From NCBI GenBank assembly GCA_038117205.1, contig JAYOFL010000005.1, forward strand, positions 21,126 through 85,125: a DNA stretch of 64,000 nucleotides. Direction: 5' to 3'. Positions 1 to 8,593 of this stretch are shown here, piece after piece (position 1 is the first letter of the stretch; the number at the start of each line of letters is the position of its first letter). Made by a program: the position numbers and the translations under genes. The DNA comes from JAQBZY01 sp038117205 (GTDB taxonomy: Bacteria > Pseudomonadota > Alphaproteobacteria > Rhodospirillales > Casp-alpha2). A model generated the notes under the pieces. It had not been told where the DNA came from and did not search any database. It saw only the letters and a list, made by a program, of their open reading frames with translations.

Positions 1-1
1 C

Positions 2-472
2 GGGCGCGGCCACGCGCCGGAACACGCCTGCCTCTATTGCGACGAACTGGACGTCATGATTTCCGGCGACCAGGTGCTGCCCCGGATCAGCCCGAACGTC
101 AGCGTCTGGCCGCAGGAGCCGGAGGGACGGCCGCTCGCCCTGTTCCTGGAAACGCTGCAGCGGATCGGCCGCGAGGTGACGGGCGATCCGCTGGTGCTGC
201 CGAGCCACGACTGGCCGTTCAAGGGCCTGCACGGACGGCTCGACGATCTGACGTCGCATCACGACGACCGGTTGGACGAGACGCTTGCCGCCTGCGCCGA
301 ACCGAGCACCGGCGTCGATATCCTGTGTCGGCTGTTCAAGCGCGAACTGGACGAACACCAGATGTTCTTCGCCATCGGCGAAACGCTGGCACATCTGCAT
401 CATCTGGTGGATCAGGGCCGGGTTTCCGTATCCCTCGGCGCCGACGGGGCCGACCGCTTCGTCGCCGCCTGA
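2..472 (+). CDS. MBL-fold metallo-hydrolase, C-terminal part (5' end outside window)
   Basis: The reading frame is open from base 2 and ends at TGA 470-472, so only the last ~156 residues are present. It opens with GHAPEHACLY followed by an ISGDQVLPRISPNVSV block, typical of the metal-binding second half of metallo-beta-lactamase-fold hydrolases of the LACTB2/RNase Z-like type; the His in the first motif would be a metal ligand. The rest is a helical tail matching the winged-helix domain (BLACT_WH) that follows the MBL core in this subfamily. Substrate cannot be inferred. The next gene on the same strand is tusA, about 70 bases downstream, but no persulfide-dioxygenase-specific features are visible, so a sulfur role is not claimed. 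Confidence 0.88.
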   Translation, partial: GRGHAPEHACLYCDELDVMISGDQVLPRISPNVSVWPQEPEGRPLALFLETLQRIGREVTGDPLVLPSHDWPFKGLHGRLDDLTSHHDDRLDETLAACAEPSTGVDILCRLFKRELDEHQMFFAIGETLAHLHHLVDQGRVSVSLGADGADRFVAA

Positions 473-544
473 GGCGCGATTTATGTTGCGGACGGTGGCC
501 GGTTTGGCCAAAGCTGAAACGCCGCCAATCGGGAGTGGGTGCCA

Positions 545-769
545 ATGACGACCGAAAAGCTCGATCTCAAGGGCCTGAGTTGTCCGTTGCCGGTGCTTCG
601 CGCCAACAAGGCGATCAAGAAGCTCATGCCCGGCGATATCCTGGAGCTCGAGGTCACGGACCCGGCGGCGCAACACGATTTCGAGAATTTCTCGAAGACC
701 ACGGGAAATCCGCTGATCTCCTGCGAGGAGATTAGCGGCCACTTCGTCATTCGTTTGCAGAAGAAGTAG
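545..769 (+). CDS. tusA: TusA/SirA-family sulfur carrier protein
   Basis: A 74-residue protein of normal length for the TusA (SirA/YeeD) family, small cytoplasmic carriers that hold sulfur as a persulfide on one cysteine. The signature LDLKGLSCPLPVLRANKAI sits at the N-terminus; the Cys of the CPxP motif is residue 13 counted from ATG 545. A GTG at 539 in the same frame would add two residues (start unresolved). The gene is convergent with the FAD oxidoreductase gene, only 7 bases between stops. Which pathway it serves (tRNA thiolation, molybdenum cofactor sulfuration, sulfur oxidation) is not shown, although a molybdenum sulfite dehydrogenase lies elsewhere in the window. Confidence 0.88.
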   Translation: MTTEKLDLKGLSCPLPVLRANKAIKKLMPGDILELEVTDPAAQHDFENFSKTTGNPLISCEEISGHFVIRLQKK

Positions 770-776
770 GTTCGGC

Positions 777-1919
777 TCAGCCGATCATCCGGGCCGGCGA
801 CAGGGTCGGCGCGTCGACGCCGATGCGCGCCAGGTCTTCCGGCACGCCGCCGCCCGAGATCAACGCCGTCGCCGTGCGGGCCATGGCGTCCGACGTGGTG
901 ATGCCGTAGCCGCCCTGGCCGGCGAGCCAGAAGAAACCCTCGACGCGCGGGTCGAAGCCGAGCGCCGGATTGCCGTCCGGAAAGAAGCTGCGCAGTCCGG
1001 CCCAGCGGTTCTCGATCTTCCTGATTTCGAACGTCGTCGCCTGCTCCAGCCGGTCCACCGTGATGGCGATATCCAGTTCGTCCGGCTGCACGTCGCAGGG
1101 CGGCATCGGTGTCGCTTCTTCCGGCGACGCCAGGATGCGCCTGGCGTCCGGTTTGAAATAGAATGTCTCGTCGATGTCGTTGGCCATGGGCCACGGACGG
1201 ATGTCGACGCCGGATGGCGCCGGGAAGACGATGACGGTGCGGCGCTTCGGCTGCAGGCCGAGCGGGGCGAGACCCGCCGTCTCGGCGATAACGTCGGCCC
1301 AGGCGCCGGCGGCATCGACCACGACATCGGCGGTGAAGTTTCCGGCCGGCGTGTCGATCCGCCACTCGCCACCATGCCTGGACAAGGCGCGGACGTCGGC
1401 GTCGCAGACGATCCGTCCGCCGAGCTTCTTGAAGAAGCGTTGATAGCCTTGGTGGATGGCGGCGACATCCATGGACATGGCGTCGGGTTCATAAACGGCG
1501 GTCGCAGCCCATTCGGGCCGGATCACGGGCAGCAGGCCGAGGATTTCATCCCGCTCCAGCATGCGTACCGTCGGCGTCAGCGCGTGGCAGGCTTCATAGA
1601 GTTCCTGGCTCCGGACGCGGCGGTCTTCCTTGCCGATCAACAGCAATCCCAGCGGATGCAGAAGCGGATGCTCCGTGAAGCCCGGCGGCGGATTGTCGAA
1701 GAACGGCCGCGAGCCGGCGGTGAGCGCCCGGATCACCGGCGGGCCGTATGTTTCCGTATAGACGGCGGCGGACCGGCCGGTCGAGTGGTAGCCAGGCCTC
1801 TCTTCCCGCTCCAGAACGACGATGTTCTCGCCGCCCAACTTCTCGGCCAGACGATAGGCGAGGGACGCGCCGGCGATGCCGGCGCCGACGATGGCGACGC
1901 GGGGAAACGTTCCGGGCAT
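777..1919 (-). CDS. FAD-dependent amine/amino-acid oxidoreductase (DAO family)
   Basis: A 380-residue protein of the D-amino-acid-oxidase/glycine-oxidase superfamily. The N-terminus has a Rossmann dinucleotide motif (VAIVGAGIAGASLA, about residues 8-21), followed by an acidic residue after the second strand and an RPGYHSTGRSAA segment typical of D-arginine dehydrogenase-like (DauA) enzymes. Near the C-terminus a WLAGQGGYGITTSDA motif closes the FAD site. It would oxidise an amino acid or amine and pass electrons to FAD. It starts 4 bases after the stop of the RND pump gene, so it is probably co-transcribed with the efflux operon, an unusual partner. Substrate is not determinable. Confidence 0.88.
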   Translation of the reverse strand: MPGTFPRVAIVGAGIAGASLAYRLAEKLGGENIVVLEREERPGYHSTGRSAAVYTETYGPPVIRALTAGSRPFFDNPPPGFTEHPLLHPLGLLLIGKEDRRVRSQELYEACHALTPTVRMLERDEILGLLPVIRPEWAATAVYEPDAMSMDVAAIHQGYQRFFKKLGGRIVCDADVRALSRHGGEWRIDTPAGNFTADVVVDAAGAWADVIAETAGLAPLGLQPKRRTVIVFPAPSGVDIRPWPMANDIDETFYFKPDARRILASPEEATPMPPCDVQPDELDIAITVDRLEQATTFEIRKIENRWAGLRSFFPDGNPALGFDPRVEGFFWLAGQGGYGITTSDAMARTATALISGGGVPEDLARIGVDAPTLSPARMIG

Positions 1920-1923
1920 CGGA

Positions 1924-4900
1924 TTATTCGGCGGCCTGTCCCGTGGGTGCCGGCGCGGGCTTCGGCGCTTTCGCGAGCCGATGCTCGTCGCGCATGTCCT
2001 CGATGGCGGGAAGCCCTTCCTCGCGGTCCGACTTGTCGCGCGCCGCCTTGCTGGCCATGCGTTGATCGCGGCTCCGTTCCACCATCGCGCAGAACAGCGA
2101 CAGCAGCGGTGGAATGATGGCGAGCGTCAGCACGGCCGAAAGGGCGAGGCCGCCCAGGATCACCGATCCGAGACCGCGATAAAGCTCCGAGCCGGAGCCC
2201 GGGAACAGCACCAGCGGCGCCATGCCGATGACGCTCGTCAGCGACGACATGAAGATCGGCCGGATACGGTTCTGGGTCGATTCCATGATGGCGTCGGCGA
2301 TCGCCATGCCTTCCTCGCGCATGTGGTAGAGCGTTTGGTGCACGAGCAGGATGGCGTTGTTGACGACGATGCCGATCAGGATGACGAAGCCGAGCAGCGT
2401 CAGCATGTCGAGCGGCTGGAACGTGAACTTGTTCATGATGACGAGGCCGAGCACGCCGCCCGCCGTCGCCAGCGGCACCGACAGCATGATGATGAGCGGA
2501 TAGAAGAAGCTCTCGAACAGCACCGCCATCACCAGATAGACGATGACGGTCGCGATCAGGAGGTCGTACTTCATGTGCGCCCACGTCTGGTGCAGGTTGT
2601 CCGCCGTGCCGGTCAGGCGCAGCTTGACGCCGGTCGGCAGGCCTTCCACCTGAAGCTTGTCGGTGACGCCCGTCCGCAATTGTTCAAGCGCGACTTCGAG
2701 GGGAATGTTTTCCGGCGGCCGGATGACCAGGGTGACGGTTCTCGCCCGTTCCAGGTGATTGATCTGCGTCGGACCCGAGGTGACGACGATATCGGCGAGT
2801 GCGCTCGCCGGCAGGATGATGCCGGCCGGCGTCACCACCGGCAGGTTGGCGATGCCCTGCGTCGACGTGACCTGATTGTCGGGACCCTTCAGCATCAGGT
2901 TGATGCGCTTGTTCTCGTTGGTGATCTCGGCGACACGGAGCCCGTCGTTGAAGGTGTCCAGCGTGTCGGACAGTTGCCGCGCCGTCACCGCGTTGTCGGC
3001 GAGCTTCACCCGGTTCGGATAGACGCGGACTTCCGGCGCGCCGAGTTCCAGGCCGGGCTTCGGCTGGATTTGCGTGCCCTGGCTCTGCGGCATGGTTTCT
3101 TGAACGAGCGATAGGGCGCGGAGCGTCGTCGCCAGGATCGGCTCCAACTCGGGACCGAGAACGTTGAGTTCGATGGAGCGCGAGCCGCCGACGCCGCGCC
3201 CGAAGATGGAGCGCTGCGAAATCTGCCCGAAGGTGCCGGGCTCCTGGAAGGCGGCCTCCTTGAGGATCGGAATCAATTCGCGCACCCGCGCCGGGTCCTG
3301 CGCGATGGCGCCGACGAAGGTGATGCCGCGCGTCGCCACGAAGAAGAACCGTTCGATCTTCGGCGGCTCGCCCGGCTTTGAATCGGGGCCGCTGATTTCC
3401 GCCAGCAACGGCTTGATCTTGGCTTCGAACTTGCTGGCGATTTCCTCGGTGGTGTCGAGGTTGTAGCCGGGCGGCGGCACCAGGACGCCGAAGATCAGGT
3501 TGCGGTTGCCGTCCGGCAGGTATTCGAGCTTCGGCAGGAACGCCGCCGTGACCATGGCGCCGCCGCCGCTGACGACAAGAACGACAAGGACGCAGAGGAT
3601 CTTGCTGGAAATCACCCGCCGCGTGAAAGCGGTCACGGCGCGCACGAAACCCTCGGCGAAATGGTCGATCACGGGGATGCGCCGGCGCACCACGCTCTCC
3701 TTGCCGGGGCCGCCGAGCAGCCGCTTGGCGAGTGCCGGAATGACGGTGATGGCGACCAGCAGCGACAGCATCACCGAGACGGAGAGGGCGACGGCGATGT
3801 CGCGGAACAACTGGCCGACTTCCAGGTCCATGACCAGGATCGGAATGAACACCATGACGGTGGTAAGTGCCGACACGAGAACCGCGACCCAGACCTGCTT
3901 GGCGCCCTGGTAGGCGGCCTCGACGCGGCTCATGCCCTTTTCGCGCAATCGGTAGATGTTCTCGAGCACGACGATGGCGGCGTCCACCACCATGCCGACG
4001 GCGAACGCGATGCCGGCCAGCGAAATGACGTTCAAGGAGCGGCCGAGGAAGGCCATTGCGACGAAGGCGCCGATGACGGAGACCGGGATCGCCATGGAGA
4101 CGATCAGTGTCGCGCCGCCGGAGCGCAGGAACAGCAAAAGGACGAACGCCGCCAGCAGGCCGCCGACGATGATGTTCTGCTGCACCAGGTCGATGGAGGA
4201 ATCGATATAGACGGTTTCGTCGTACACCTGGCGGAGCGCCAGCTTCTGCGCCGGCAATTGCGTCTCGTTCAGTTCCTTGACGGCTTCACGGATGCCGCGC
4301 ATGACCTCGATGACGTTGGCGCCGGTTTCCCGCACGGCATTGATGGCGATGCCGGGCTGGGCGTTCATGCGGATACGCGCCGACGGTTCCGAATAGTCCA
4401 TGCGCACGGTCGCGATGTCGCCGACGGTGACGCGGGCGACGCCGTTGCCGGTGTCGCCGAGGGAGCGGATGACGACCTTCTGCACGTCCTCGATGCGCGA
4501 GAACTCGCCCTCGGTGCGAACGACGTATCGGCGCTTGCCTTCGTCGACGTCGCCCGCCGATACCGATGAATTTGCGGCGCGCAGCGTGTCGATGACGTCG
4601 GAAACCGTGAGGCGGTAGCGGGCGAGGGCGTTCGGGTCGACGCTCACGACCATTTCCCGCGAGGCACCGCCGTAGATATTGACGAGCGCGACGCCGGGCA
4701 CGCGTTCCAGTCTGTCCTGCACGACGTCCTCGGCGACGGGACCGAAGGTGTGGATCGGCTTGTCGTTGCCGTCCGTGCGGGTGAGCATGAACCAGGCGAT
4801 GGGGTTGTCGTCCGAGCCGGCCGTCCGCATGGACGGCTCGTCGGCTTCTTCCGGATAGCCGTCGACGCGGTCGAGGCGGTTGGCGGTCAGCAGCAGCGCC

Positions 4901-5211
4901 TTGCTCATGTCCTGGCCGACGACGAATTCGAGGGTGATCCGCGAGCGGCCGTCCTGGCTTTCGCTGGTGATCTCGGTCAGGCCGTCGAGGCCCTTCAGGA
5001 CCTCTTCCTGGCGGTTGGTGATTTCACGCTCGATTTCGGCCGGCGCCGCGCCCGGCCAGATGGTCTCGATGCTGATGATCGGTTTGTTGACGTCGGGCGT
5101 GAGCTGAATCGGAATCTTGGTCAGCGCCACGCCGCCGAACATGACCACCATGAGAACGGCGGCGATGACCGCGATCGGACGCTCGATGGCAAGGCGGATC
5201 AGGTTGTTCAT
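1924..5211 (-). CDS. RND-family efflux pump, inner-membrane transporter subunit
   Basis: A 1,095-residue AcrB/MexB-type (HAE) resistance-nodulation-division transporter of about the usual length. The start, MNNLIRLAIERPIAVI, is the standard first transmembrane entry, with PIQLTPDV in the following periplasmic strand. TM4 carries GMVVDAAIVVLEN, which keeps one of the two aspartates of the AcrB proton relay and has Ala at the second; the TM10 block reads GIVVNNAILL. Two large periplasmic loops and about 12 membrane segments are evident. It lies 18 bases after the adaptor gene and 4 bases before the FAD oxidoreductase gene. Substrate is unknown; no outer-membrane TolC-like factor is encoded nearby. 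Confidence 0.95.
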   Translation of the reverse strand: MNNLIRLAIERPIAVIAAVLMVVMFGGVALTKIPIQLTPDVNKPIISIETIWPGAAPAEIEREITNRQEEVLKGLDGLTEITSESQDGRSRITLEFVVGQDMSKALLLTANRLDRVDGYPEEADEPSMRTAGSDDNPIAWFMLTRTDGNDKPIHTFGPVAEDVVQDRLERVPGVALVNIYGGASREMVVSVDPNALARYRLTVSDVIDTLRAANSSVSAGDVDEGKRRYVVRTEGEFSRIEDVQKVVIRSLGDTGNGVARVTVGDIATVRMDYSEPSARIRMNAQPGIAINAVRETGANVIEVMRGIREAVKELNETQLPAQKLALRQVYDETVYIDSSIDLVQQNIIVGGLLAAFVLLLFLRSGGATLIVSMAIPVSVIGAFVAMAFLGRSLNVISLAGIAFAVGMVVDAAIVVLENIYRLREKGMSRVEAAYQGAKQVWVAVLVSALTTVMVFIPILVMDLEVGQLFRDIAVALSVSVMLSLLVAITVIPALAKRLLGGPGKESVVRRRIPVIDHFAEGFVRAVTAFTRRVISSKILCVLVVLVVSGGGAMVTAAFLPKLEYLPDGNRNLIFGVLVPPPGYNLDTTEEIASKFEAKIKPLLAEISGPDSKPGEPPKIERFFFVATRGITFVGAIAQDPARVRELIPILKEAAFQEPGTFGQISQRSIFGRGVGGSRSIELNVLGPELEPILATTLRALSLVQETMPQSQGTQIQPKPGLELGAPEVRVYPNRVKLADNAVTARQLSDTLDTFNDGLRVAEITNENKRINLMLKGPDNQVTSTQGIANLPVVTPAGIILPASALADIVVTSGPTQINHLERARTVTLVIRPPENIPLEVALEQLRTGVTDKLQVEGLPTGVKLRLTGTADNLHQTWAHMKYDLLIATVIVYLVMAVLFESFFYPLIIMLSVPLATAGGVLGLVIMNKFTFQPLDMLTLLGFVILIGIVVNNAILLVHQTLYHMREEGMAIADAIMESTQNRIRPIFMSSLTSVIGMAPLVLFPGSGSELYRGLGSVILGGLALSAVLTLAIIPPLLSLFCAMVERSRDQRMASKAARDKSDREEGLPAIEDMRDEHRLAKAPKPAPAPTGQAAE

Positions 5212-5229
5212 GCCTTTGGTCTCACCCCG

Positions 5230-6369
5230 TCAACCGGCGGGTTTCATGGCGCCGGCCGTGATCGGCTGGCCCGGACGCAGGCGCTCGTTGCCGCGGATGA
5301 CAACCACGTCGCCGACGGCAAGCCCGTTCTTGACCTCGAAGCGCGGGCCGAGGGCCTCGCCGAGGACGACGGGCCGGAACGTCGACTTGCCGTCCTCGTT
5401 CACGACGACGAGTGTGGCGCCCTGTCGGTTGAGAACGGCGTCCTTGTGAACCGTGACGACGTCGCGCGTCGCGCCGGCCGGCACCATGACGGTGACGCTC
5501 TCGTTGGCCGCGAATGCCATGCTTTCCTGGCTCGGCTGCACGGTGAAGCGGACGCGCCGGGTGCGGGTGCGCGGATTCTCGTCCGGGATGACGGCGCGGA
5601 CGGCGACGGCGAGATCCTTGTTCTCGTCCGTCTTGGCGGCGAGGAGGCGGTTCGGCGTCAGGCCGCCGACACGGATCGCCGGCACGTCGGCCTCGATCTC
5701 CAGGTTCTTGTCGTCGAGAAGCGTCATTACCGGATCGCCGGGGCGGACGTAGGCGCCGGCCTCGGTCTGGCGCAGCGTGACGATGCCGCCGTAGGGAGCC
5801 TTGATCTCGGTGTTGCGGAGCGCGATGGACGCCAACTGCAGGTTCGCTTCAGCCGCCTTGAGGGCGGCTTCCGCCTCGGAAAGCTCGCTCTTCGCGGTGG
5901 CGGCCTCGCGCTCCTTGTCGTCCAACTTCGCCTGCGAGAAGGCGGGCGAGGTCCGCAATTGAATCAGCCGGTCCAACTCCTGCTGGACGAGGCGCAGCCG
6001 GGACCGCTGGGTGGCGATCTTCGCGGAGGCGGTCGCGGCGTCGGCGGCATAGCGATTCCGCTCGGCGACGAAGGCGTCGTCGACGAGCCGCGCGATGCGC
6101 CCGCCGGCCTCGATACGGTTTCCGACCTCGACGTCGAAACTTGCGACGGGGCCGGCGACGCGGGCGGCGATGACGCCGGTGCGCGTCGCCACGAAACGGC
6201 CGATCACCGGTACGGTCTGCGACAGCTGCTCCTTGCGGACCGTGTCGACGCCGACGACGGTCGCCGGCGGCGGCGCCGGTTGCGTCGCCTGCTGCGCCAA
6301 AACGGGCAGGGCCACGCCCACGATCAGAGGGGCGGCGAGAGCCAGGGATCGGATCTGTCGAGAAAACAT
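5230..6369 (-). CDS. RND efflux periplasmic adaptor (membrane fusion protein)
   Basis: A 379-residue AcrA/MexA-type adaptor. A signal peptide (SLALAAPLIVGVALPVLA, ending in an AxA-like site before QQATQ) is followed by a barrel-sandwich half, an alpha-helical hairpin rich in Ala/Glu/Arg (about residues 95-180), the second half-lipoyl segment with the motif APYGGIV, and a beta-barrel domain. It would bridge the inner-membrane pump to an outer-membrane channel. It is the first gene of the leftward operon, directly opposite the TetR regulator; the ~200-base divergent gap contains two palindromes that are probably operators. Confidence 0.93.
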   Translation of the reverse strand: MFSRQIRSLALAAPLIVGVALPVLAQQATQPAPPPATVVGVDTVRKEQLSQTVPVIGRFVATRTGVIAARVAGPVASFDVEVGNRIEAGGRIARLVDDAFVAERNRYAADAATASAKIATQRSRLRLVQQELDRLIQLRTSPAFSQAKLDDKEREAATAKSELSEAEAALKAAEANLQLASIALRNTEIKAPYGGIVTLRQTEAGAYVRPGDPVMTLLDDKNLEIEADVPAIRVGGLTPNRLLAAKTDENKDLAVAVRAVIPDENPRTRTRRVRFTVQPSQESMAFAANESVTVMVPAGATRDVVTVHKDAVLNRQGATLVVVNEDGKSTFRPVVLGEALGPRFEVKNGLAVGDVVVIRGNERLRPGQPITAGAMKPAG

Positions 6370-6441
6370 GGATCAAAATTCCGGTGGCGCGCACAAACCT
6401 CGGCACACCCGCCGCCGCCCAGACCGGTATGCTTCAATTCC

Positions 6442-6457
6442 GTGACCGGTTGGTCAC
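6442..6457. promoter_or_regulatory. Perfect inverted repeat, probable TetR operator 1
   Basis: GTGACC-GGTT-GGTCAC is a perfect 6+6 inverted repeat with a 4-base centre, located between the divergent efflux operon and tetR gene. TetR-family regulators usually bind such sites and repress both promoters. Function is inferred from position and symmetry only. Confidence 0.55.
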
Positions 6458-6486
6458 TATAGACTAGACCGTCCAGTCCACTATAG
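6457..6486. promoter_or_regulatory. Second palindromic element, probable TetR operator 2
   Basis: A core dyad GACTAGAC-C-GTCCAGTC (6462-6478; 7 of 8 arm positions pair) is flanked by CTATAG on each side (6457-6462 and 6481-6486), giving a 30-base imperfect palindrome that abuts the first operator candidate. Two adjacent dyads in one divergent promoter gap suggest cooperative repression of pump and regulator. The CTATAG copies may also contribute -10 elements. Confidence 0.5.
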
Positions 6487-6572
6487 GTAAATTGAACATT
6501 CGGCACAACGGGATATTCGGGGGGATATTCGAAGCCTCCCGTGTGGCGGCAGTAACATTCGGAAGAGCGAAC

Positions 6573-7217
6573 ATGATGGCCTTGGCGGATCGACGAATTG
6601 ACCTGGAACCACTGTCGCCGGCGTCGGCGGCAAAGCATCAGGCGATCCTCGACGCCGCCACCGCCGAGTTCCTGGAAAAGGGCTACGGCGCCGCCGGCAT
6701 GGATGGCATCGCGGCCCGTGCCGGCGTCTCCAAGCAGACCATTTACAGCCACTTCGGCAACAAGGCGGCGCTGTTCGAGAACATTGTCGGCGCCAAATGC
6801 GACGCGCTTATGGACGGCGGGCGGGTACTCGACGTCGAAGGCGGCCGTCCACGCCATGTGCTTCGGGAATTCGCGAGGCGGTTCCTCAGTGCCGTCCTGG
6901 ACCGCCAGAACATCACCCTTTACCGCGCCATCGTAGCCGAGAGCGGCCGATTTCCGGAACTCGCGGCGGCGTTCTACCGGTCCGGGCCGCGCATTGCCGC
7001 CGACCGGCTGGCGTCGTATCTGACCGGCTGTGCCGAGCGGGGCGAGATCGCCGTCGCCGATCCGCGCCGCTCGGCGGAACTCTTCTTCGCCATGCTCCGG
7101 AGCGATCTCTACATGCGCTGCCTGCTTGGCTTGGCGGATGAGGCGTCGGAGGGCGAAATCGACGCCGTCGCGGCGCACGCGGCCGAGATTTTCATGGCCG
7201 GTCATCGAACCGATTGA
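6573..7217 (+). CDS. TetR/AcrR-family transcriptional regulator
   Basis: From ATG 6573 the protein has 214 residues. A GGAAGAG Shine-Dalgarno sequence ends 5 bases upstream, which favours this start over an upstream TTG at 6492. The N-terminal helix-turn-helix is canonical: AILDAATAEFLEKGYGA, then GIAARAGVSKQTIYSHFGNK as the recognition region. The C-terminal ~140 residues form the variable ligand-binding helical domain and match the AcrR C-terminal type. It is divergent from the RND efflux operon and is the likely repressor of that operon and of itself; inducer unknown. Confidence 0.93.
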   Translation: MMALADRRIDLEPLSPASAAKHQAILDAATAEFLEKGYGAAGMDGIAARAGVSKQTIYSHFGNKAALFENIVGAKCDALMDGGRVLDVEGGRPRHVLREFARRFLSAVLDRQNITLYRAIVAESGRFPELAAAFYRSGPRIAADRLASYLTGCAERGEIAVADPRRSAELFFAMLRSDLYMRCLLGLADEASEGEIDAVAAHAAEIFMAGHRTD

Positions 7218-7239
7218 AAATCGCCGCTGCATTGCCAAA

Positions 7240-8571
7240 ATGCAGGCCATGAAATCGTTTCGTGATCTCGCCGCGCCGCTGGCCGTTACAGCCCTGCTGA
7301 CGGCGACGGCGGCCGGATGGCCGGCGAAGGCCGACCTCGTCGGACATGGCGGCATGGTCCGGGACGTCGACGTTTCCCCCGACGGCAGCCGCGTCATCAC
7401 CGCCAGTTTCGATTACACCGCGCGCATCTGGGATTTTGGCGCCCAGAAGGAAATCGCCGTCCTGAATGCGCACGAAGGGCCCGTCACCGGGGCGCACTTC
7501 TCGCCGGACGGGTCGCGCGCCTTGACGACCAGCGACGATTTCACGGCGATCGTTTGGGACATGCGGACGTTCCAGCCGCTGCACCGGCTGAACGGCCACA
7601 AGCACAAGGTCATGGCCGGCGCCTTCGATCCGTCCGGGCGCTTCATCGCCACCGGCGGCTGGGACGGCAAGGTATGGATATGGGACGCCGCGACCGGCAA
7701 GCCTGTGCGAGAAATCGCCGTCGGCCGGCCGGTCAATACCGTCGCTTTTTTCGCCGGCGGCAACATGCTGGCGACCGGCGGCCACGATCCGATGATCCGC
7801 CTTTGGAACGTCGAGACGGGCAATCTCGCCGGCAAGCTGGAAGGGCACCTGATGGGAGTGACGGCGCTCAACGTCGACGCCAAGTCGGGGCTCATGCTCT
7901 CCGCCAGCATCGACAAGTCGATCCGGCTCTGGGATTTGAAGGCGGAGACGGAGCTCAAGAAGATCGAGGTGCATGACGGTCAGGTCTATGCCGTGCAGTT
8001 CTCGCCGGACGGCAAGCGGGCGTTGACCGCCGGCAAGGACGGCTACGTGATCGAATGGGATTTGGCCGCCGGCCGGCCGGTCCGCGAAATCCACGCGCAC
8101 GAGCGGATCGCCTGGGCGGCCAGCTACACGCCCGACGGCCGCTTCGCGATCTCGGCCAGTTCCGACGAGCAGGCGCGGGTCTGGCACCTCGCCACCGGCG
8201 ACCGCGTCGGCGAGGCCGTCGATACCACCGGCGAGCCGAAACCGTGGCTGGCCAGCGATCATCCGGGCGCCGCCCTCTTTACCAAGTGCGCGCGCTGCCA
8301 CTCTCTGTCGGCGACGGGGCCGATGCGCTCGGGGCCGCATTTCGAGGGATTGTTCGGCCGGCCCGTCGGCAGCGTCGCCGGCTATCACTATTCCGAGGCG
8401 TTGACCGGCAAGTCCTTCGCGTGGGACGAAAAGACCCTGTTCCGGCTGTTCGACGAAGGGCCGGACAAGATGCTGCCCGGCACCAAGATGCCGGTGCAGC
8501 GCGTGACCGACCCGAAGCAGCTCAACGACCTTGTCGCCTATCTCAAGATTCTCACCCAGCCCAAGAACTGA
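7240..8571 (+). CDS. Exported WD40 beta-propeller fused to a c-type cytochrome domain
   Basis: About 443 residues from ATG 7240 (ATG 7249 is an equally good start). The N-terminus has a Sec signal peptide (LAVTALLTATAAGWPAKA), so the protein is periplasmic. Seven WD40-type blades follow, each with an H..V....SPDG.....S.D.T...WD pattern, enough to close one propeller. The last ~95 residues are a class I cytochrome c: CARCH heme attachment at about residue 350 and a distal Met in PGTKMPVQRV. A WD40 propeller fused to cytochrome c occurs in proteobacteria, but its redox partner is generally unknown. It lies 22 bases after tetR and 22 before the deacetylase gene. Confidence 0.9.
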   Translation: MQAMKSFRDLAAPLAVTALLTATAAGWPAKADLVGHGGMVRDVDVSPDGSRVITASFDYTARIWDFGAQKEIAVLNAHEGPVTGAHFSPDGSRALTTSDDFTAIVWDMRTFQPLHRLNGHKHKVMAGAFDPSGRFIATGGWDGKVWIWDAATGKPVREIAVGRPVNTVAFFAGGNMLATGGHDPMIRLWNVETGNLAGKLEGHLMGVTALNVDAKSGLMLSASIDKSIRLWDLKAETELKKIEVHDGQVYAVQFSPDGKRALTAGKDGYVIEWDLAAGRPVREIHAHERIAWAASYTPDGRFAISASSDEQARVWHLATGDRVGEAVDTTGEPKPWLASDHPGAALFTKCARCHSLSATGPMRSGPHFEGLFGRPVGSVAGYHYSEALTGKSFAWDEKTLFRLFDEGPDKMLPGTKMPVQRVTDPKQLNDLVAYLKILTQPKN

Positions 8572-8593
8572 TCACCACCCGAAGGAAACCGAC

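Noticed and set aside
1876..6462. Several long rightward frames opposite the RND efflux genes
   Set aside because: Their translations are Asp/His/Arg-rich with no domains; they are antisense shadows of the pump and adaptor genes.
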